From the NCBI RefSeq assembly GCF_000214705.1, contig NC_015573.1, positions 3,169,001-3,233,000 of the forward strand: a stretch of DNA of 64,000 bases, in the 5' to 3' direction. Below are positions 24,282 through 34,048 of the stretch, in pieces. Numbering within the stretch: the stretch's first letter is position 1; each line of letters begins with the position of its first letter. Below the pieces are notes generated by a model. That model was not told the DNA's origin. It did no database searches and saw nothing but the letters and a program-made list of their open reading frames with translations. The DNA comes from Desulfofundulus kuznetsovii DSM 6115 (GTDB lineage Bacteria; Bacillota; Desulfotomaculia; Desulfotomaculales; Desulfovirgulaceae). A program made the translations under genes and the position numbers.

Positions 24282-26768
24282 CTATTCACTTTGAGCATTT
24301 GCCGGTGCCTCACCCGCCGCCTGGTTGTCGCCGGCTCTGCGCACCACGATCCGGCCGTCTTCGCCGTCCACCACCACCCGGTCACCCCTTTGGAAGGTGC
24401 CCTTCAGGAGTTCCTCGGAGAGACGGTCTTCCACCAGGCGCTGGATGGCCCGGCGCAAGGGCCTGGCACCGTAGGTTTCGTCGAAACCTTCCCTGGCCAG
24501 GATTTCTCTGGCCGCTTCGGTAAACTCCACTTCCACATCGTGTTCCTTCATCCGCCCGGCCACTTCCTTGAGCATCAGGCCCACAATTTTCTTAATGTGC
24601 TCGGCGGTCAGGGAGTGGAACACGATGATTTCGTCGATACGGTTTAAGAATTCCGGCCGGAAGGTGCGTTTTAACTCTTCCGTCACCCGCTCCTTCATGC
24701 GCTCGTAACTGGCTTCCCTTTCCTGTTCGGTACGGAAGCCCAGGGTTCCTTCCTTGCGCAGGGTATGCACCCCTACGTTGGAGGTCATGATGATCACCGT
24801 ATTGCGGAAGTCCACCGTCCGGCCCTTGGCATCGGTCAAACGGCCGTCTTCCAGGACCTGCAGCAAAATGTTGAACACGTCCGGGTGGGCCTTTTCAATC
24901 TCGTCCAGCAGTACCACGGTGTAGGGCTTGCGCCGCACCGCCTCGGTCAGCTGGCCCCCCTCTTCGTAACCCACGTAGCCCGGGGGCGCGCCCACCAAAC
25001 GGGAGACGGCAAACCGCTCCATGTATTCGCTCATGTCCAGGCGCACCAGGGCATCCTCGTCGCCAAAGAGGGCTTCCGCCAGCGCCCGGGCCAGCTCGGT
25101 TTTGCCCACGCCGGTGGGGCCGAGGAAGATGAAGGAGCCGATGGGCCGCTTGGGATCCTTAAGCCCGGCCCGCGCCCGGCGCACCGAGCGGGCTACGGCC
25201 CGCACCGCCTCGTCCTGGCCCACCACCCGCTGGTGCAGGATTTCCTCCAGGCGCAGCAGGCGCTCGGTTTCCTCTTCGGCCAGCTTTTTCACGGGAATGC
25301 CGGTCCAGCTGCTGACAATCTGGGCGATGTCTTCCTCCGTAACAACCAGTTCTTCCTTGCCCCTGGCCGCCTGCCAGTCCTGCCGCCTGGCTTCCAGCTC
25401 TTTTTTGAGCTGCTGCTCCTGATCCCGCAGCTGGGCGGCTTTTTCAAACTCCTGGTTGTTGACGGCAGCTTCCTTTTCCTTTTGGATTTCCTCAATCCGT
25501 TTCTCCAGGTCCTTGAGGTTGGGCGGGGCGGTAAAAGCCCGCAGGCGTACGCGGGAACTGGCCTCATCCACCAGGTCGATGGCCTTGTCCGGCAGGAACC
25601 GGTCGGTGATGTAGCGGTCCGACAGCCTGGCCGCCGCTTCCAGGGCTTCATCGGTTATGCGCACCCGGTGATGAGCTTCATATTTATCCCGCAGCCCCTT
25701 TAAGATGGCTATGGTTTCTTCCACCGTCGGTTCTTCTACCATGATGGGCTGGAAACGCCGCTCCAGGGCGGGGTCCCGCTCAATGTGCTTGCGGTACTCG
25801 TCCAGGGTGGTGGCCCCGATGCACTGGAGCTCGCCCCGGGCCAGGGCCGGTTTCAGGATGTTCGCCGCATCAATGGCCCCTTCCGCCGCCCCGGCGCCAA
25901 TCAACGTGTGCAGCTCATCGATGAAAACGATGATATTGCCGGCCTTGATAATTTCGTCAATGACCTTCTTAATGCGTTCCTCAAACTCGCCCCGGTACTT
26001 GGTACCGGCCACCATGGAGGCCAGGTCCAGGGTAACCACCCGCTTGTTGAGCAGCACCTCCGGTACGTTCCCCTGCACAATCCTTTGAGCCAGTCCTTCG
26101 GCGATGGCGGTTTTTCCCACCCCCGGCTCACCGATGAGCACCGGGTTGTTCTTGGTGCGCCGGCTCAAGATCTGGATGACCCGCTCAATCTCCTTCTCCC
26201 GGCCCACCACGGGATCCAGCTTGTCATCCCGGGCCAGGGCCGTGAGATCCCGGCCGAACTGGTCCAGGGTGGGGGTGCTGGAGGCCTGGGGTCTGGCCGT
26301 ACCCGGCTGTCCCGGAACGGGCCCCCCTGCCGCGCCGCCGAGCATCTGCATAATCACACTGCGCACCTTGTTAAGATCCGCCCCCAGGGAAGCCAGGGCC
26401 CGGGCAGCCACACCCTCACCTTCCCGGATCAACCCCAGGAGAAGGTGCTCCGTCCCCACATAGTTGTGGCCCATGCGCCGGGCCTCATCCACAGCCAGTT
26501 CCAGCACCCGCTTGGCCCGCGGGGTTAAAGGAATCTCCTGCGGCATGGGGCCGGATACTTTTTCCACCATCTGCTCCACCGTAGCCCGCACCTTATCGGC
26601 GTCAATGCCCAGGCTGGCCAGGGTTTTGGCGGCCACGCCCTCCCCTTCCCGGATCAGCCCGAGCAGCAGGTGTTCCGTCCCTACATAGGGGTAATTAAGC
26701 CTTCTAGCTTCTTCTTGAGCAAGAAACAGCACTTTTTGTGCCCTTTGCGTAAAACGACCGAATAACAT
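24282..26768 (-). CDS. clpC: ClpC AAA+ unfoldase
   Basis: An 828-residue ClpC. Two Clp-N repeats (about 1-145, each with [20 protein letters not shown]) recognise substrates. The first AAA domain has Walker A in [16 protein letters not shown], followed by the coiled middle domain with a UVR-like motif ([19 protein letters not shown]). The second AAA domain has Walker A in [18 protein letters not shown]. ClpC unfolds proteins for the ClpP protease, with McsB-marked arginines as signals. The ATG at 26768 is chosen because GGAGGTG lies upstream. It is the last gene of the ctsR operon. An IS21/defence block, rather than the often-seen radA, lies beyond its 3' end. Confidence 0.95.
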   Translation of the reverse strand: MLFGRFTQRAQKVLFLAQEEARRLNYPYVGTEHLLLGLIREGEGVAAKTLASLGIDADKVRATVEQMVEKVSGPMPQEIPLTPRAKRVLELAVDEARRMGHNYVGTEHLLLGLIREGEGVAARALASLGADLNKVRSVIMQMLGGAAGGPVPGQPGTARPQASSTPTLDQFGRDLTALARDDKLDPVVGREKEIERVIQILSRRTKNNPVLIGEPGVGKTAIAEGLAQRIVQGNVPEVLLNKRVVTLDLASMVAGTKYRGEFEERIKKVIDEIIKAGNIIVFIDELHTLIGAGAAEGAIDAANILKPALARGELQCIGATTLDEYRKHIERDPALERRFQPIMVEEPTVEETIAILKGLRDKYEAHHRVRITDEALEAAARLSDRYITDRFLPDKAIDLVDEASSRVRLRAFTAPPNLKDLEKRIEEIQKEKEAAVNNQEFEKAAQLRDQEQQLKKELEARRQDWQAARGKEELVVTEEDIAQIVSSWTGIPVKKLAEEETERLLRLEEILHQRVVGQDEAVRAVARSVRRARAGLKDPKRPIGSFIFLGPTGVGKTELARALAEALFGDEDALVRLDMSEYMERFAVSRLVGAPPGYVGYEEGGQLTEAVRRKPYTVVLLDEIEKAHPDVFNILLQVLEDGRLTDAKGRTVDFRNTVIIMTSNVGVHTLRKEGTLGFRTEQEREASYERMKERVTEELKRTFRPEFLNRIDEIIVFHSLTAEHIKKIVGLMLKEVAGRMKEHDVEVEFTEAAREILAREGFDETYGARPLRRAIQRLVEDRLSEELLKGTFQRGDRVVVDGEDGRIVVRRAGDNQAAGEAPANAQSE

Positions 26769-26796
26769 CGTAACACACACCTCCTGTTTTATTTTT

Positions 26797-27870
26797 TTAA
26801 GATTGTTGAGCTGCCGATAGCTTTTTGCGAATTAACTGGGCGCGGTAGATATCCCGCTCCACCGGGCTTAAATCCTTACCGGTGACTTTCACCAGGAAGG
26901 CCGGCCTGGTAAGCACCATCAATTCGATGATCAGTGGCGCCGGAATGTTTTTGATAATACCCATATCGATGCCCAGGCGCAGGTCGGAAAACAGGCTCAT
27001 GGCTTCGTCCGAGGTCATCACCCGGGCGTGCTTCAACAGGCCGTAAGCCCGCCCTACCCGGTCCTCCAGCTGCTCCCGGCGCTCCCGGTAGAGGGCCTCC
27101 CGGGCCGCCCTTTCCTGCCCCAGAAGCTGGCGGGTCACCGAAATGAGGTTGGCAATAATATCCTCCTCCGCCTGTCCCAGGGTAACCTGGTTGGACACCT
27201 GGAACAGGTTGCCCTTGGCCTCGGTGCCCTCACCGTAAAGGCCGCGCACGGTCAGCCCCAGTTTGGTAATGGTACCCAGTACCCCCTTGATCTGATTGAC
27301 CATCACCAGGCCGGGCAGGTGCAGCATCACCGAGGCGCGCAGGCCCGTGCCCACGTTGGTGGGACAGGCTGTCAGGTAGCCCAGCTTCTCGTCAAAGGCA
27401 TAATCCAGAGTAGCTTCCAGACCGTCGTCAAGGCGGCTGACCAGTTCCCAGGCCCTGTTCAGCTGCAAACCGGGTAAAAGGCACTGGAGACGCAGGTGGT
27501 CCTCTTCATTGACCATCACGCTGAGCACCTCGTCGTCCCGCAGCACCACCGCCTTGCGCTCAAAATCTTCCAGCAAATCGGGGCTGATCAGGTGTTTTTC
27601 TACTAGTATCTGCCTTTCTACAGGGGTCAATTCGTTCATGCGTGTTAATTCCATTTTCCCCATTTTTTCCCGGAAGACCCTGTTTTCTATTGCCGTCTGC
27701 ACAGCATGGATTACATCTTCGGCCTTTTCCCGGGACAAAAGATGGGGGAAGGGCAAATGGGCCAGGTTCCGGGCCACCCGCACCCGGCTGCTGATCACGA
27801 TATCCGACTCGGGACCCGTTCCATCCATCCAGTGACTGTGGGGATTGTTTACGGTTTCTCTGATGGACAT
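26797..27870 (-). CDS. mcsB: McsB protein-arginine kinase
   Basis: A 357-residue kinase of the ATP:guanido phosphotransferase fold. The N-terminal [12 protein letters not shown] binds nucleotide phosphates, and the catalytic Cys is in [22 protein letters not shown]. The C-terminal third is helical. It phosphorylates arginines on misfolded proteins and on CtsR, sending them to ClpCP. The ATG at 27870, two bases after the mcsA stop and preceded by AGGAGGGATAAG, is the start. It lies between mcsA and clpC in one operon. Confidence 0.95.
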   Translation of the reverse strand: MSIRETVNNPHSHWMDGTGPESDIVISSRVRVARNLAHLPFPHLLSREKAEDVIHAVQTAIENRVFREKMGKMELTRMNELTPVERQILVEKHLISPDLLEDFERKAVVLRDDEVLSVMVNEEDHLRLQCLLPGLQLNRAWELVSRLDDGLEATLDYAFDEKLGYLTACPTNVGTGLRASVMLHLPGLVMVNQIKGVLGTITKLGLTVRGLYGEGTEAKGNLFQVSNQVTLGQAEEDIIANLISVTRQLLGQERAAREALYRERREQLEDRVGRAYGLLKHARVMTSDEAMSLFSDLRLGIDMGIIKNIPAPLIIELMVLTRPAFLVKVTGKDLSPVERDIYRAQLIRKKLSAAQQS

Positions 27871-27874
27871 CACC

Positions 27875-28396
27875 TTATCCCTCCTGCAGCTCCTTTTCCA
27901 GTTCCCGGATGGCATCCCGCAATTCGGCCGCCCGCTCGAACTCTTCCCGGCTGATGGCCTCCCGCAATTGGGCCTTCAACCGCTCAAGGCGGTTAATAAC
28001 CCGTACTTTGCCGCCGGTACGCTCAGGCACCTTGCCCGTATGGCAGGTATTGCCGTGAATCCGCCGGAACACGGGCTCGAGCCGGGGACCAAAATAGCGG
28101 TAGCACTCCCCGCATCCCAGCAATCCCTGGCGGGCAAACTGGGCCTCCGTCAGCCCGCAGGCCTCACAGCGGGCCCCCGCCGGGGCTACCGTGGGGCCGG
28201 TGGTGGGGAAGCCAAACTCGTTGTGCAACAGCCCGGCCAGGAAATTATGCAGGTTTATCTGAGGGAAAAAGCCCATGGCCTGGGCCTGCAACTCCCGGGC
28301 ACACTGCTCGCACAGGCGCATGGTCCGCTTTTCATTGTTGATGATTTCCGTCAGGTGGACCGTAGCCGGTCTCTGGTGGCAACGTTCGCATTCCAT
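27875..28396 (-). CDS. mcsA: McsA zinc-binding activator of McsB
   Basis: A 173-residue protein with CxxC motifs at MECERCHQ, LCEQCARE, RCEACGL and LGCGECY, expected to bind zinc. A C-terminal UVR motif (LKAQLREAISREEFERAAEL) matches that of McsA. It activates the McsB kinase and contributes to ClpC and heavy-metal stress responses. Its stop is adjacent to the mcsB start. Confidence 0.93.
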   Translation of the reverse strand: MECERCHQRPATVHLTEIINNEKRTMRLCEQCARELQAQAMGFFPQINLHNFLAGLLHNEFGFPTTGPTVAPAGARCEACGLTEAQFARQGLLGCGECYRYFGPRLEPVFRRIHGNTCHTGKVPERTGGKVRVINRLERLKAQLREAISREEFERAAELRDAIRELEKELQEG

Positions 28397-28452
28397 TTTC
28401 TTTATCCCTCCTGTTGGCTGGCATCGGCAGAAGTATTCCCCGAATGCCTGTT

Positions 28453-28923
28453 TTATTCACCCTTTTTGCTCAACAAACTCAGGATCATGGCGCGTAAGAT
28501 CAAGGCCCGCAATTGATCCCGGGCCGGTAAACCCACGCGCAGCACTTCCCGGTCAACGGCCGCCCGCATCATCCGGTACTCGCGGTCGGTGATCAGTTTT
28601 TCCTCCCAAAGCCGCTCGATGATGCCCTGGGCGCGCCGCTGGGATATCTCCTTGCCTACAAGGCTTAACAGCTCGCTGATAGATTCCAGCTTTTCATCCC
28701 GGGGCAACCGGACAATGCGCACGTATCCCCCGCCTCCCCGCCGGCTTTCCACCAGAAAACCGTGTTCAATGGTAAAACGGGTGGCCAGGACATAATTAAT
28801 CTGGGAGGGGACACAATTAAACTGTTCGGCCAGTTCATTGCGCCGGATCTCGATCATCCCGCGGGCGCTGGCGGCCAGCAGTTCCTTTAAATAGCGTTCA
28901 ATAAGGTCTGAGATGTTCGACAA
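28453..28923 (-). CDS. ctsR: CtsR repressor of class III heat-shock genes
   Basis: A 156-residue repressor starting at a TTG at 28923 (MSNISDLIERYLKELL), with AGGGAGGG just upstream. The helix-turn-helix (RNELAEQFNCVPSQINYVLA) is followed by a wing with RRGGGGYVRI, whose Arg and Gly residues contact the operator and are the target of McsB. The C-terminal half forms the dimer. An operator-like site lies in front of this gene, so the operon autoregulates. Confidence 0.93.
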   Translation of the reverse strand: MSNISDLIERYLKELLAASARGMIEIRRNELAEQFNCVPSQINYVLATRFTIEHGFLVESRRGGGGYVRIVRLPRDEKLESISELLSLVGKEISQRRAQGIIERLWEEKLITDREYRMMRAAVDREVLRVGLPARDQLRALILRAMILSLLSKKGE

Positions 28924-28940
28924 CAACCACCACCCTCCCT

Positions 28941-29000
28941 GACCTTGACCTTGACTGACTTTCATCTTTATTATAGACACAATCGCATAAAAAAATACAA
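28941..29000 (-). promoter_or_regulatory. ctsR promoter with CtsR-type operator
   Basis: On the minus strand a TATAAT (28970-28975) is followed 5-10 bases later by AGTCAGTCAAGGTCAAGG (about 28944-28965). That is close to the CtsR consensus of two RGTCAAA heptads spaced by three bases. Extra GGTCA steps follow. The site covers the transcription start, so CtsR binding would block it until stress. Confidence 0.6.
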
Positions 29001-29130
29001 GCGCCGGAAGAACCATTTTTTGCAAGTTATTGTCATTCATGACCAGCCAGCATTATACAGGTTCCCCGGGCGCTTTATTTTTCGTTTTTTTATGCTTTTT
29101 TGGGTTTTATGGAATAAAACGATACGAAAA

Positions 29131-29165
29131 TAAAAATGACATACCCGCGATAAACCGGGTATGTC
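29131..29165 (-). terminator. Rho-independent terminator after tRNA-Asn
   Basis: A perfect 10-bp stem, GACATACCCG/CGGGTATGTC with an 8-base loop. On the minus strand it is followed by ATTTTTATTTT. It lies 11 bases after the tRNA 3' end. Confidence 0.85.
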
Positions 29166-29176
29166 TTCCTTTCAAC

Positions 29177-29251
29177 TGGCTCCCCGAGTAGGATTCGAAC
29201 CTACAACCCTCCGGTTAACAGCCGGATGCTCTACCGTTGAGCTATCGGGGA
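29177..29251 (-). tRNA. tRNA-Asn (GTT)
   Basis: On the minus strand a 75-base gene begins TCCCCGA and ends TCGGGGA-G-CCA, giving a 7-bp acceptor stem with encoded CCA. The D arm contains GCTCAACGGTAGAGC. The anticodon loop CTGTTAA reads Asn. The T arm contains GGTTCGAATCC. All arms pair well. Confidence 0.97.
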
Positions 29252-29412
29252 ATAACCTCAACGCCAAGGATTATTATACTATAACCCCTTTGACCCGTCA
29301 AGCCCTTTTTCGCCGCCGTCGCCGCCGGGTTCCCGCCGGGATGCGATATTGCTACCAGCCGGGTAATTTATGTCAAGTTAAGCACCTGGCGGGTCTGGCC
29401 CGGGCGGCAGGC

Positions 29413-29712
29413 CTATCCTCCTGCCACCACCGGGAAGATGGTAACAGTGTCGTCCTGATGCAACCGGTCCAGCATCCTGGCTTTCTGGCCGTTTATTAAA
29501 ACCAGGCCGGCGTAATTTTCCGATAAATGGACTTTTTCCAGCACATTCTTTACGGTAGAGCCAGGCGGAACCTCCAGACTAAACCGCCCGTTTACGGCGG
29601 CCGTAGGGGCATAGCGGGAAAGGTAGCCCTTCAGTTCAACCTTTACCTCGATGGCCCAGACACCTCCCGCGGTATAAACAATTTCAGAAAGCCGCAGCCG
29701 GTTCGTGCTCAC
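29413..29712 (-). CDS. MoaD/ThiS-type sulfur-carrier-like protein
   Basis: A ubiquitin-fold protein. After VKVELKGYLSRYAP, the second half (SLEVPPGSTVKNVLEKVHL, then LVLINGQKARMLDRLHQDD) and the C-terminal VTIFPVVAGG match MoaD and ThiS-like carriers. The terminal Gly-Gly is the site of thiocarboxylation by an adenylyltransferase. The start is unclear: coding sequence continues upstream of the usual beginning (MAIEV-type), and a GTG at 29712 or a TTG at 29733 is possible. No moa, moe or thi gene is adjacent, so the recipient pathway (molybdopterin, tungsten or thiamin) is not shown. Confidence 0.75.
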   Translation of the reverse strand: MSTNRLRLSEIVYTAGGVWAIEVKVELKGYLSRYAPTAAVNGRFSLEVPPGSTVKNVLEKVHLSENYAGLVLINGQKARMLDRLHQDDTVTIFPVVAGG

Positions 29713-29947
29713 TCCAGCACACCGCCCTGGCAACGTGTTTCATGCCCACCCCAATTCCTGCAACTGTTGAGCACAGGGCCGGCTGTTCCGGTCCCAACCA
29801 CGCAAGGCATAGTATTCCTGCAACATACTGTGAGATTAACCTTCAGGTATTATTTTATCAGAAGTGGAAGCCGAAGTCATGGGTTCCCGGAAAATTCGCA
29901 ACGGCAGGGTAAAAATTTGATGGCTTCGTGGCCCTGCAGGTCTTTTG

Positions 29948-31243
29948 TCAGGCCAGCGCAGCCTCCACCCGCGGTGCGGTCATGCGGGCCGCCCTGCCCA
30001 GCCAACCGCGCACTTCCATAGCCTCGGCCACCCTCTTGACCGCCACCATGTAGGCAGCCAGGCGCATATCCACACCCCTGCCCAGCTTGCGCATGGACAC
30101 CACTTCATGAAAACCGCGCACCATAATTTCCTCAAGACGGCGGTTTACCTCTTCCTCAGTCCAGTAATATCCCATGTTGTTTTGCACCCATTCAAAGTAG
30201 GAGACCGTAACCCCTCCCGCACTGGCCAGGATATCAGGTATGACAAAAATTCCCTTTTGATTCAATATCCGGTCGCCTTCCGGTGTGGTGGGGCCGTTGG
30301 CCGCCTCGGCCACAATCTTTGCCCTGACCTGCCCGGCCACACTGGCGGTAATCTGGTTTTCCAGCGCCGCCGGCACCAGAATATCGCAGTCCAGGGTGAG
30401 CAGTTCGGTGGAGGAAATGGGTTTGCTGCCGGGGAAACCCTTTACAGAACCGGTTTTTGTCTTATGCTCACGCAGTTTTACCGGGTCCATGCCGGCGGTA
30501 TTACAGGCCCCGCCGGTGGAATCCACAACGGCGACAATGCGGCAGCCCATTTCGTGCAGCAGCCGGGCCACAATGCTGCCGGCGTTTCCGAAACCCTGTA
30601 CGGCCACCGTAGCCCCGGCCAGGGGTATCCCCAGCATCTTGGCCGCCTCCCGCACTACAATGGCACACCCCCGGGCGGTGGCTTCATTGCGGCCCGCCGA
30701 TCCGCCCACGATCAGCGGTTTGCCGGTAATAACACCAAACTCGTTGTACCCTTTATAGCGGCTGAATTCATCCATCATCCAGGCCATGATCCGGGGATTG
30801 GTATACACATCCGGCGCCGGGATATCTTTTTCGGGACCTAAAATCTCTGCAACAGCCCGCACGTAGCCCCGGCTCAACCTCTCCAGTTCGCCGGGCGAAA
30901 GTTCTTTGGGATTGCATACCACCCCGCCTTTACCCCCTCCGTAAGGCAGGCCCACCACCGCACATTTGAAGGTCATCCACATGGCCAGCGCTTTCACTTC
31001 TTCCAGGGTAACGTCAGGATGAAAACGTATGCCGCCCTTTGCCGGTCCCAAAGCGCTGTTATGCTGAACCCGGTAACCGGTAAAAACGCGAACGGTCCCG
31101 TCGTCCATTTCCACCGGAATGACCACGGTGAGCTCCCTTAAAGGCTGCTTTAAAACTTCATACACTGCCGGGTGCAGGCCCAAACGGCTCACCGCCCGCT
31201 TGATCTCCTGCTGCGCGCTGGCAAAGGGATTTACCCCGGTCAT
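29948..31243 (-). CDS. gdhA: Glutamate dehydrogenase
   Basis: A 431-residue hexameric-type dehydrogenase. The catalytic region has GGKGGV with its Lys, after LPYGGGKGGVVCNP; a substrate Lys sits in PAKGGIRF; the catalytic Asp sits in DIPAPDVYT. The nucleotide-binding fold has VAVQGFGNAGSIVARLLHEMG. It converts glutamate and water to 2-oxoglutarate and ammonium with NAD(P). It is a monocistronic gene on the minus strand. Upstream (31270-31310) is AT-rich with GTATACAGTATAC, a possible control site. The start is an ATG after GGGGGTG. Confidence 0.95.
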   Translation of the reverse strand: MTGVNPFASAQQEIKRAVSRLGLHPAVYEVLKQPLRELTVVIPVEMDDGTVRVFTGYRVQHNSALGPAKGGIRFHPDVTLEEVKALAMWMTFKCAVVGLPYGGGKGGVVCNPKELSPGELERLSRGYVRAVAEILGPEKDIPAPDVYTNPRIMAWMMDEFSRYKGYNEFGVITGKPLIVGGSAGRNEATARGCAIVVREAAKMLGIPLAGATVAVQGFGNAGSIVARLLHEMGCRIVAVVDSTGGACNTAGMDPVKLREHKTKTGSVKGFPGSKPISSTELLTLDCDILVPAALENQITASVAGQVRAKIVAEAANGPTTPEGDRILNQKGIFVIPDILASAGGVTVSYFEWVQNNMGYYWTEEEVNRRLEEIMVRGFHEVVSMRKLGRGVDMRLAAYMVAVKRVAEAMEVRGWLGRAARMTAPRVEAALA

Positions 31244-31277
31244 TTTTCTACACCCCCATTTTTGCTACATGAATGCT

Positions 31278-31290
31278 AAGTATACTGTAT
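31278..31290. promoter_or_regulatory. GTATACTGTATAC near-palindrome upstream of gdhA
   Basis: A 13-base palindrome in the AT-rich leader between gdhA and the unrelated remnant at 31422. It may be an operator or part of a -10 region, since TATACT also fits. A TTGTCA lies about 20 bases farther upstream on the minus strand, so the promoter spacing is not ideal. Confidence 0.3.
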
Positions 31291-31421
31291 ACATTTATAA
31301 TTTGTGACAAGCAACAACTGTGCCTATACCAATTTGTTTTCACTATAACGCATCTGGAATTCAGCCGAGTAAGAGAATTAGAGCCGGCGACAATTTGCGG
31401 TCATCTGTAACAAAATGAGAT

Positions 31422-31634
31422 CTCAATCTTGGATTTAGATATAGGGGGGTGATGGGTATGCTTTCACCGCTGCGGGAGCGCCGGGAAGACATTGAAATAC
31501 TCATGGAGCATTTTTTAGCCAAATACTGCACTTTACTGGATAAAATTTTATTCTTGTCGGCTTTTACGTGGTTGACTTCCAAAAAAATTTTTACATTGCG
31601 GGAACCTTTTTTCATTGTTTACCGTCATAATTAA
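31422..31634 (+). pseudogene. Sigma-54 activator (NtrC-type) fragment
   Basis: The frame reads LNLGFRYRGVMGMLSPLRER, then REDIEILMEHFLAKY, and continues without known features to a stop at 31634. It matches the end of the AAA domain of sigma-54-dependent regulators (FRxDLYYRL, then PPLRERREDI). No Walker motifs and no C-terminal helix-turn-helix are present. It is a short leftover between gdhA and a secreted-protein gene. Confidence 0.6.
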
Positions 31635-31693
31635 TAAGTCAAGCGTTGAAATATTAAAAACATTAAATAGTTTAAATGAAAGAGGGAAGACGG

Positions 31694-32758
31694 ATGATGT
31701 TGTCTAGATCTAAGCCCAAGTTTAAGTTATTTATCTTCTTACTGCTGGCGATAACCGCAATAATTTTCCTGGTTGCAGGAACGGCCTTTGCCGAAAAGGT
31801 CGTCAGGCTCGTGGTAGACGGTAAGGAAATCAGCCCGGACGTCCCGCCCCAGCTAATTGACGGGCGTGCCGTGGCGCCGGTCAAGGAGGTTGCCGAAGCC
31901 CTGGGGGCGAAGGTAGCCTGGGATGCCGGAAGCCGGACCGTAAAAGTGGTTGCCGGCGATTGGCTTGGGCAGTTAGCCGGGTCCCTTGCCCGGGCCGGAG
32001 ACGAGTTCAAGCCCGCGCCGGACGTGAAAGGAGAAGTGAAAAAGCTCTGGCGGGTGGGCGAGCACCGTTTTTTACTGGAGCACGTCTGGAATATGGATTA
32101 CAGTTACTTCCTTTGCGACGCAGAGACGGGCGAAAAAGATTTGATCGTCGATTTTATGGAAAACGCGCGATTCAAAGAAGCCCGGAATAACGAACTTGTC
32201 TTTGTCGCCAAAGGAGGCGGTGATTGCGGCGATTACAGCTTCCCCTACCTTTTGCGCTACGATGTGGAAAACAAAAAATTGTCCCGGGAAGAGTTATACC
32301 TTACGCGCTCCGTCGCTTTCGGGGCGAGCGGAGCCTGGGAGCACGTTTTTAAAGGCGTAAGCTTAAAAGACGGAGCGGTGGCCCTGGAGCTGGCCGTTGC
32401 CCCGGAGCAGGTGCTGGCCGGAGGGCATAAAAGGCCTTTTACTGTCGTTGACCGCCGGCACGACGGTTTAACCGTCCGCATCTACGGCGTGCGTTGTCCA
32501 AAAAGCAGCGAGGGCGAGCTCAAACCTGATCACCCGCTAATTGAAAGGATTTCCTGGCGGGCGCTGCCGGCTCAAGAACCGGTCGCAAATGAGGACCTTT
32601 TGAAGGAAGATTTTCCTTACGGGGCCGCCCTGAAAAGCGCTGCCATCCAGGGACCCTCCCTATTGGTTGGGATAGACACAAGAGGTGAGCCGGCCTACAA
32701 CATTGATACCAGCAGCACCCGGGACCTCAAGCTGATCTATACCGTGAAATTTAAATAG
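31694..32758 (+). CDS. Secreted stalk-domain (copper amine oxidase N-like) protein
   Basis: The ATG at 31694 is chosen because GAGGGAAG lies upstream. A signal peptide follows (FKLFIFLLLAITAIIFLVAG, cut near TAFAEK). Residues about 30-90 are a copper-amine-oxidase N-terminal-like domain (VVRLVVDGKEISPDVPPQLI, then GRAVAPVKEVAEALGAKVAW), a cell-wall or surface module in Firmicutes. The remaining 250 residues are not recognised and contain a central, beta-rich region. It probably acts outside the membrane. No function is evident. Confidence 0.75.
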   Translation: MMLSRSKPKFKLFIFLLLAITAIIFLVAGTAFAEKVVRLVVDGKEISPDVPPQLIDGRAVAPVKEVAEALGAKVAWDAGSRTVKVVAGDWLGQLAGSLARAGDEFKPAPDVKGEVKKLWRVGEHRFLLEHVWNMDYSYFLCDAETGEKDLIVDFMENARFKEARNNELVFVAKGGGDCGDYSFPYLLRYDVENKKLSREELYLTRSVAFGASGAWEHVFKGVSLKDGAVALELAVAPEQVLAGGHKRPFTVVDRRHDGLTVRIYGVRCPKSSEGELKPDHPLIERISWRALPAQEPVANEDLLKEDFPYGAALKSAAIQGPSLLVGIDTRGEPAYNIDTSSTRDLKLIYTVKFK

Positions 32759-32919
32759 CAGTCCGGTGACGGGAGCGTTCTTAAGCCATCTGTGCCCGAG
32801 CTTAGCCCTGGCTATTGACATAGAAGGTCTTTCGGGATGAAAACCAAAACAGTTCGTTTAAAAAGGGACCGGTGACCGCAGGAGGTAGAAAACAGCTTCT
32901 TTCCTTGTAACAATTATCT

Positions 32920-33290
32920 CAAATAGGTATTGCCAACCAATATTGTATGATATAAACTAATATCAGGTGATGTTCACCTTTCATTCTCCCGGGATGTTCC
33001 CGGGAAAGGGCAGGGGCTGGCCCAGCGGGAGAAAGCTCCGATGGAACGTGCGCTGGCTGGCAGTGGCGCACGCGAAGCGGGCTTTAACGATGAGGTTTCC
33101 TTTGGGAACTGAGCACTGCCGGGTAGCCTGCACTGGGGTGTACGGGAAACGGCATTCCGGTCGGCCAAACCGTTCCTGTCCTTCAGGTGGGAGCCTTTGG
33201 GCGATAAGACCACCCCGCCGTTTGGAAGCCGTCAGTCTGGATAAAGACGGTGGGCCTTTCGGGTCTGCCGGATGACGTACCGGTTTGGCG
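32920..33290 (+). other. Promoter-like region followed by a GC-rich, gene-free stretch
   Basis: A TTGCCA at 32931 and an AT-rich -10-like TATAAA about 17 bases later precede a perfect palindrome, AGGTGA-TGT-TCACCT (32965-32979). Next comes a hairpin, TCCCGGGATGTTCCCGGGA, and about 280 bases of GC-rich DNA with no convincing frame on either strand. The stretch ends where the DUF202 gene ends on the minus strand. It could be a structured RNA, a transposon remnant or an old gene end. Nothing decides between these. Confidence 0.35.
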
Positions 33291-33291
33291 G

Positions 33292-33837
33292 TCACTGTTT
33301 CGGGCGGGACTCCAGAAGCCCGCGGTCCGCCTGCCCCGTCAGCCGGGCAGGTGGGGATGCCCGGCCTCTCGGAGAGCGTGAACTGCTTTTGCTGTCGCTT
33401 TTATCGCTACTTGATAGAAGTTGATAGCAAAAATGAAACAGGAAAATGATTACCAGTATCGTAACTAGAAGTAGCATGGCAGCCAGCAACATGTCGGCAG
33501 TAAGCGAGTGCCGGTACGTACCCTGGTTAATCTGGTAGCGCGTCTGCCGGTAACGGACGGCAGCCAAGATGACCACCAGCCCGGCCATGATACTAGAACC
33601 TATCCCCAGGTAGGCAGCCGATCCCTTCGACGGCGCAGATACCATGCCCGCCTGCCATTCAAGCACTCGTAAATAGAACGAAAATTTTTCAACGACAAAA
33701 CCAAAAGCCAGAATGGCCACGGCTGTACGGATCCAGGACAGGAAGGTGCGCTCGTTGGCTAGGTGTTCCTGGATGTGTTGCCGGTCGCCGATACGGTCGC
33801 TTTCTTGCTCTTCTTTTTCCCTGCCTTTTCCGTTCAA
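33292..33837 (-). CDS. DUF202 (YidH-type) membrane protein
   Basis: A TTG at 33837 preceded by GGGGAGCTGGAG gives about 181 residues. HLANERTFLSWIRTAVAILA is the DUF202 signature, with three membrane segments (about 52-75, 85-110 and 130-155). The tail is basic and Ser-rich. Some DUF202 proteins are linked to stress or ion transport, but function is unknown. It is monocistronic. Confidence 0.8.
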   Translation of the reverse strand: MNGKGREKEEQESDRIGDRQHIQEHLANERTFLSWIRTAVAILAFGFVVEKFSFYLRVLEWQAGMVSAPSKGSAAYLGIGSSIMAGLVVILAAVRYRQTRYQINQGTYRHSLTADMLLAAMLLLVTILVIIFLFHFCYQLLSSSDKSDSKSSSRSPRGRASPPARLTGQADRGLLESRPKQ

Positions 33838-34048
33838 CTCCAGCTCCCCTTTGTAACCATTCCCTGGTATATTTGCCGGCACAACGAATGCAGGCAAATT
33901 TTCTATCCCGCACACTGGCCCGAGTCTTTAACAAAAAAACCAATATTCCCCCAGGTGCATTATCTTCCACTGAAAAAAGTGCTCCAGGGAATTAAATCCC
34001 TTCACCTGTATTAAACTCCCCTGCGAATTAGCCCATACCCCCGGTTTT

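Noticed and set aside
24765-25703. Long plus-strand frames opposite clpC and mcsB
   Set aside because: Antisense shadows of well-conserved genes with no ribosome sites or motifs.
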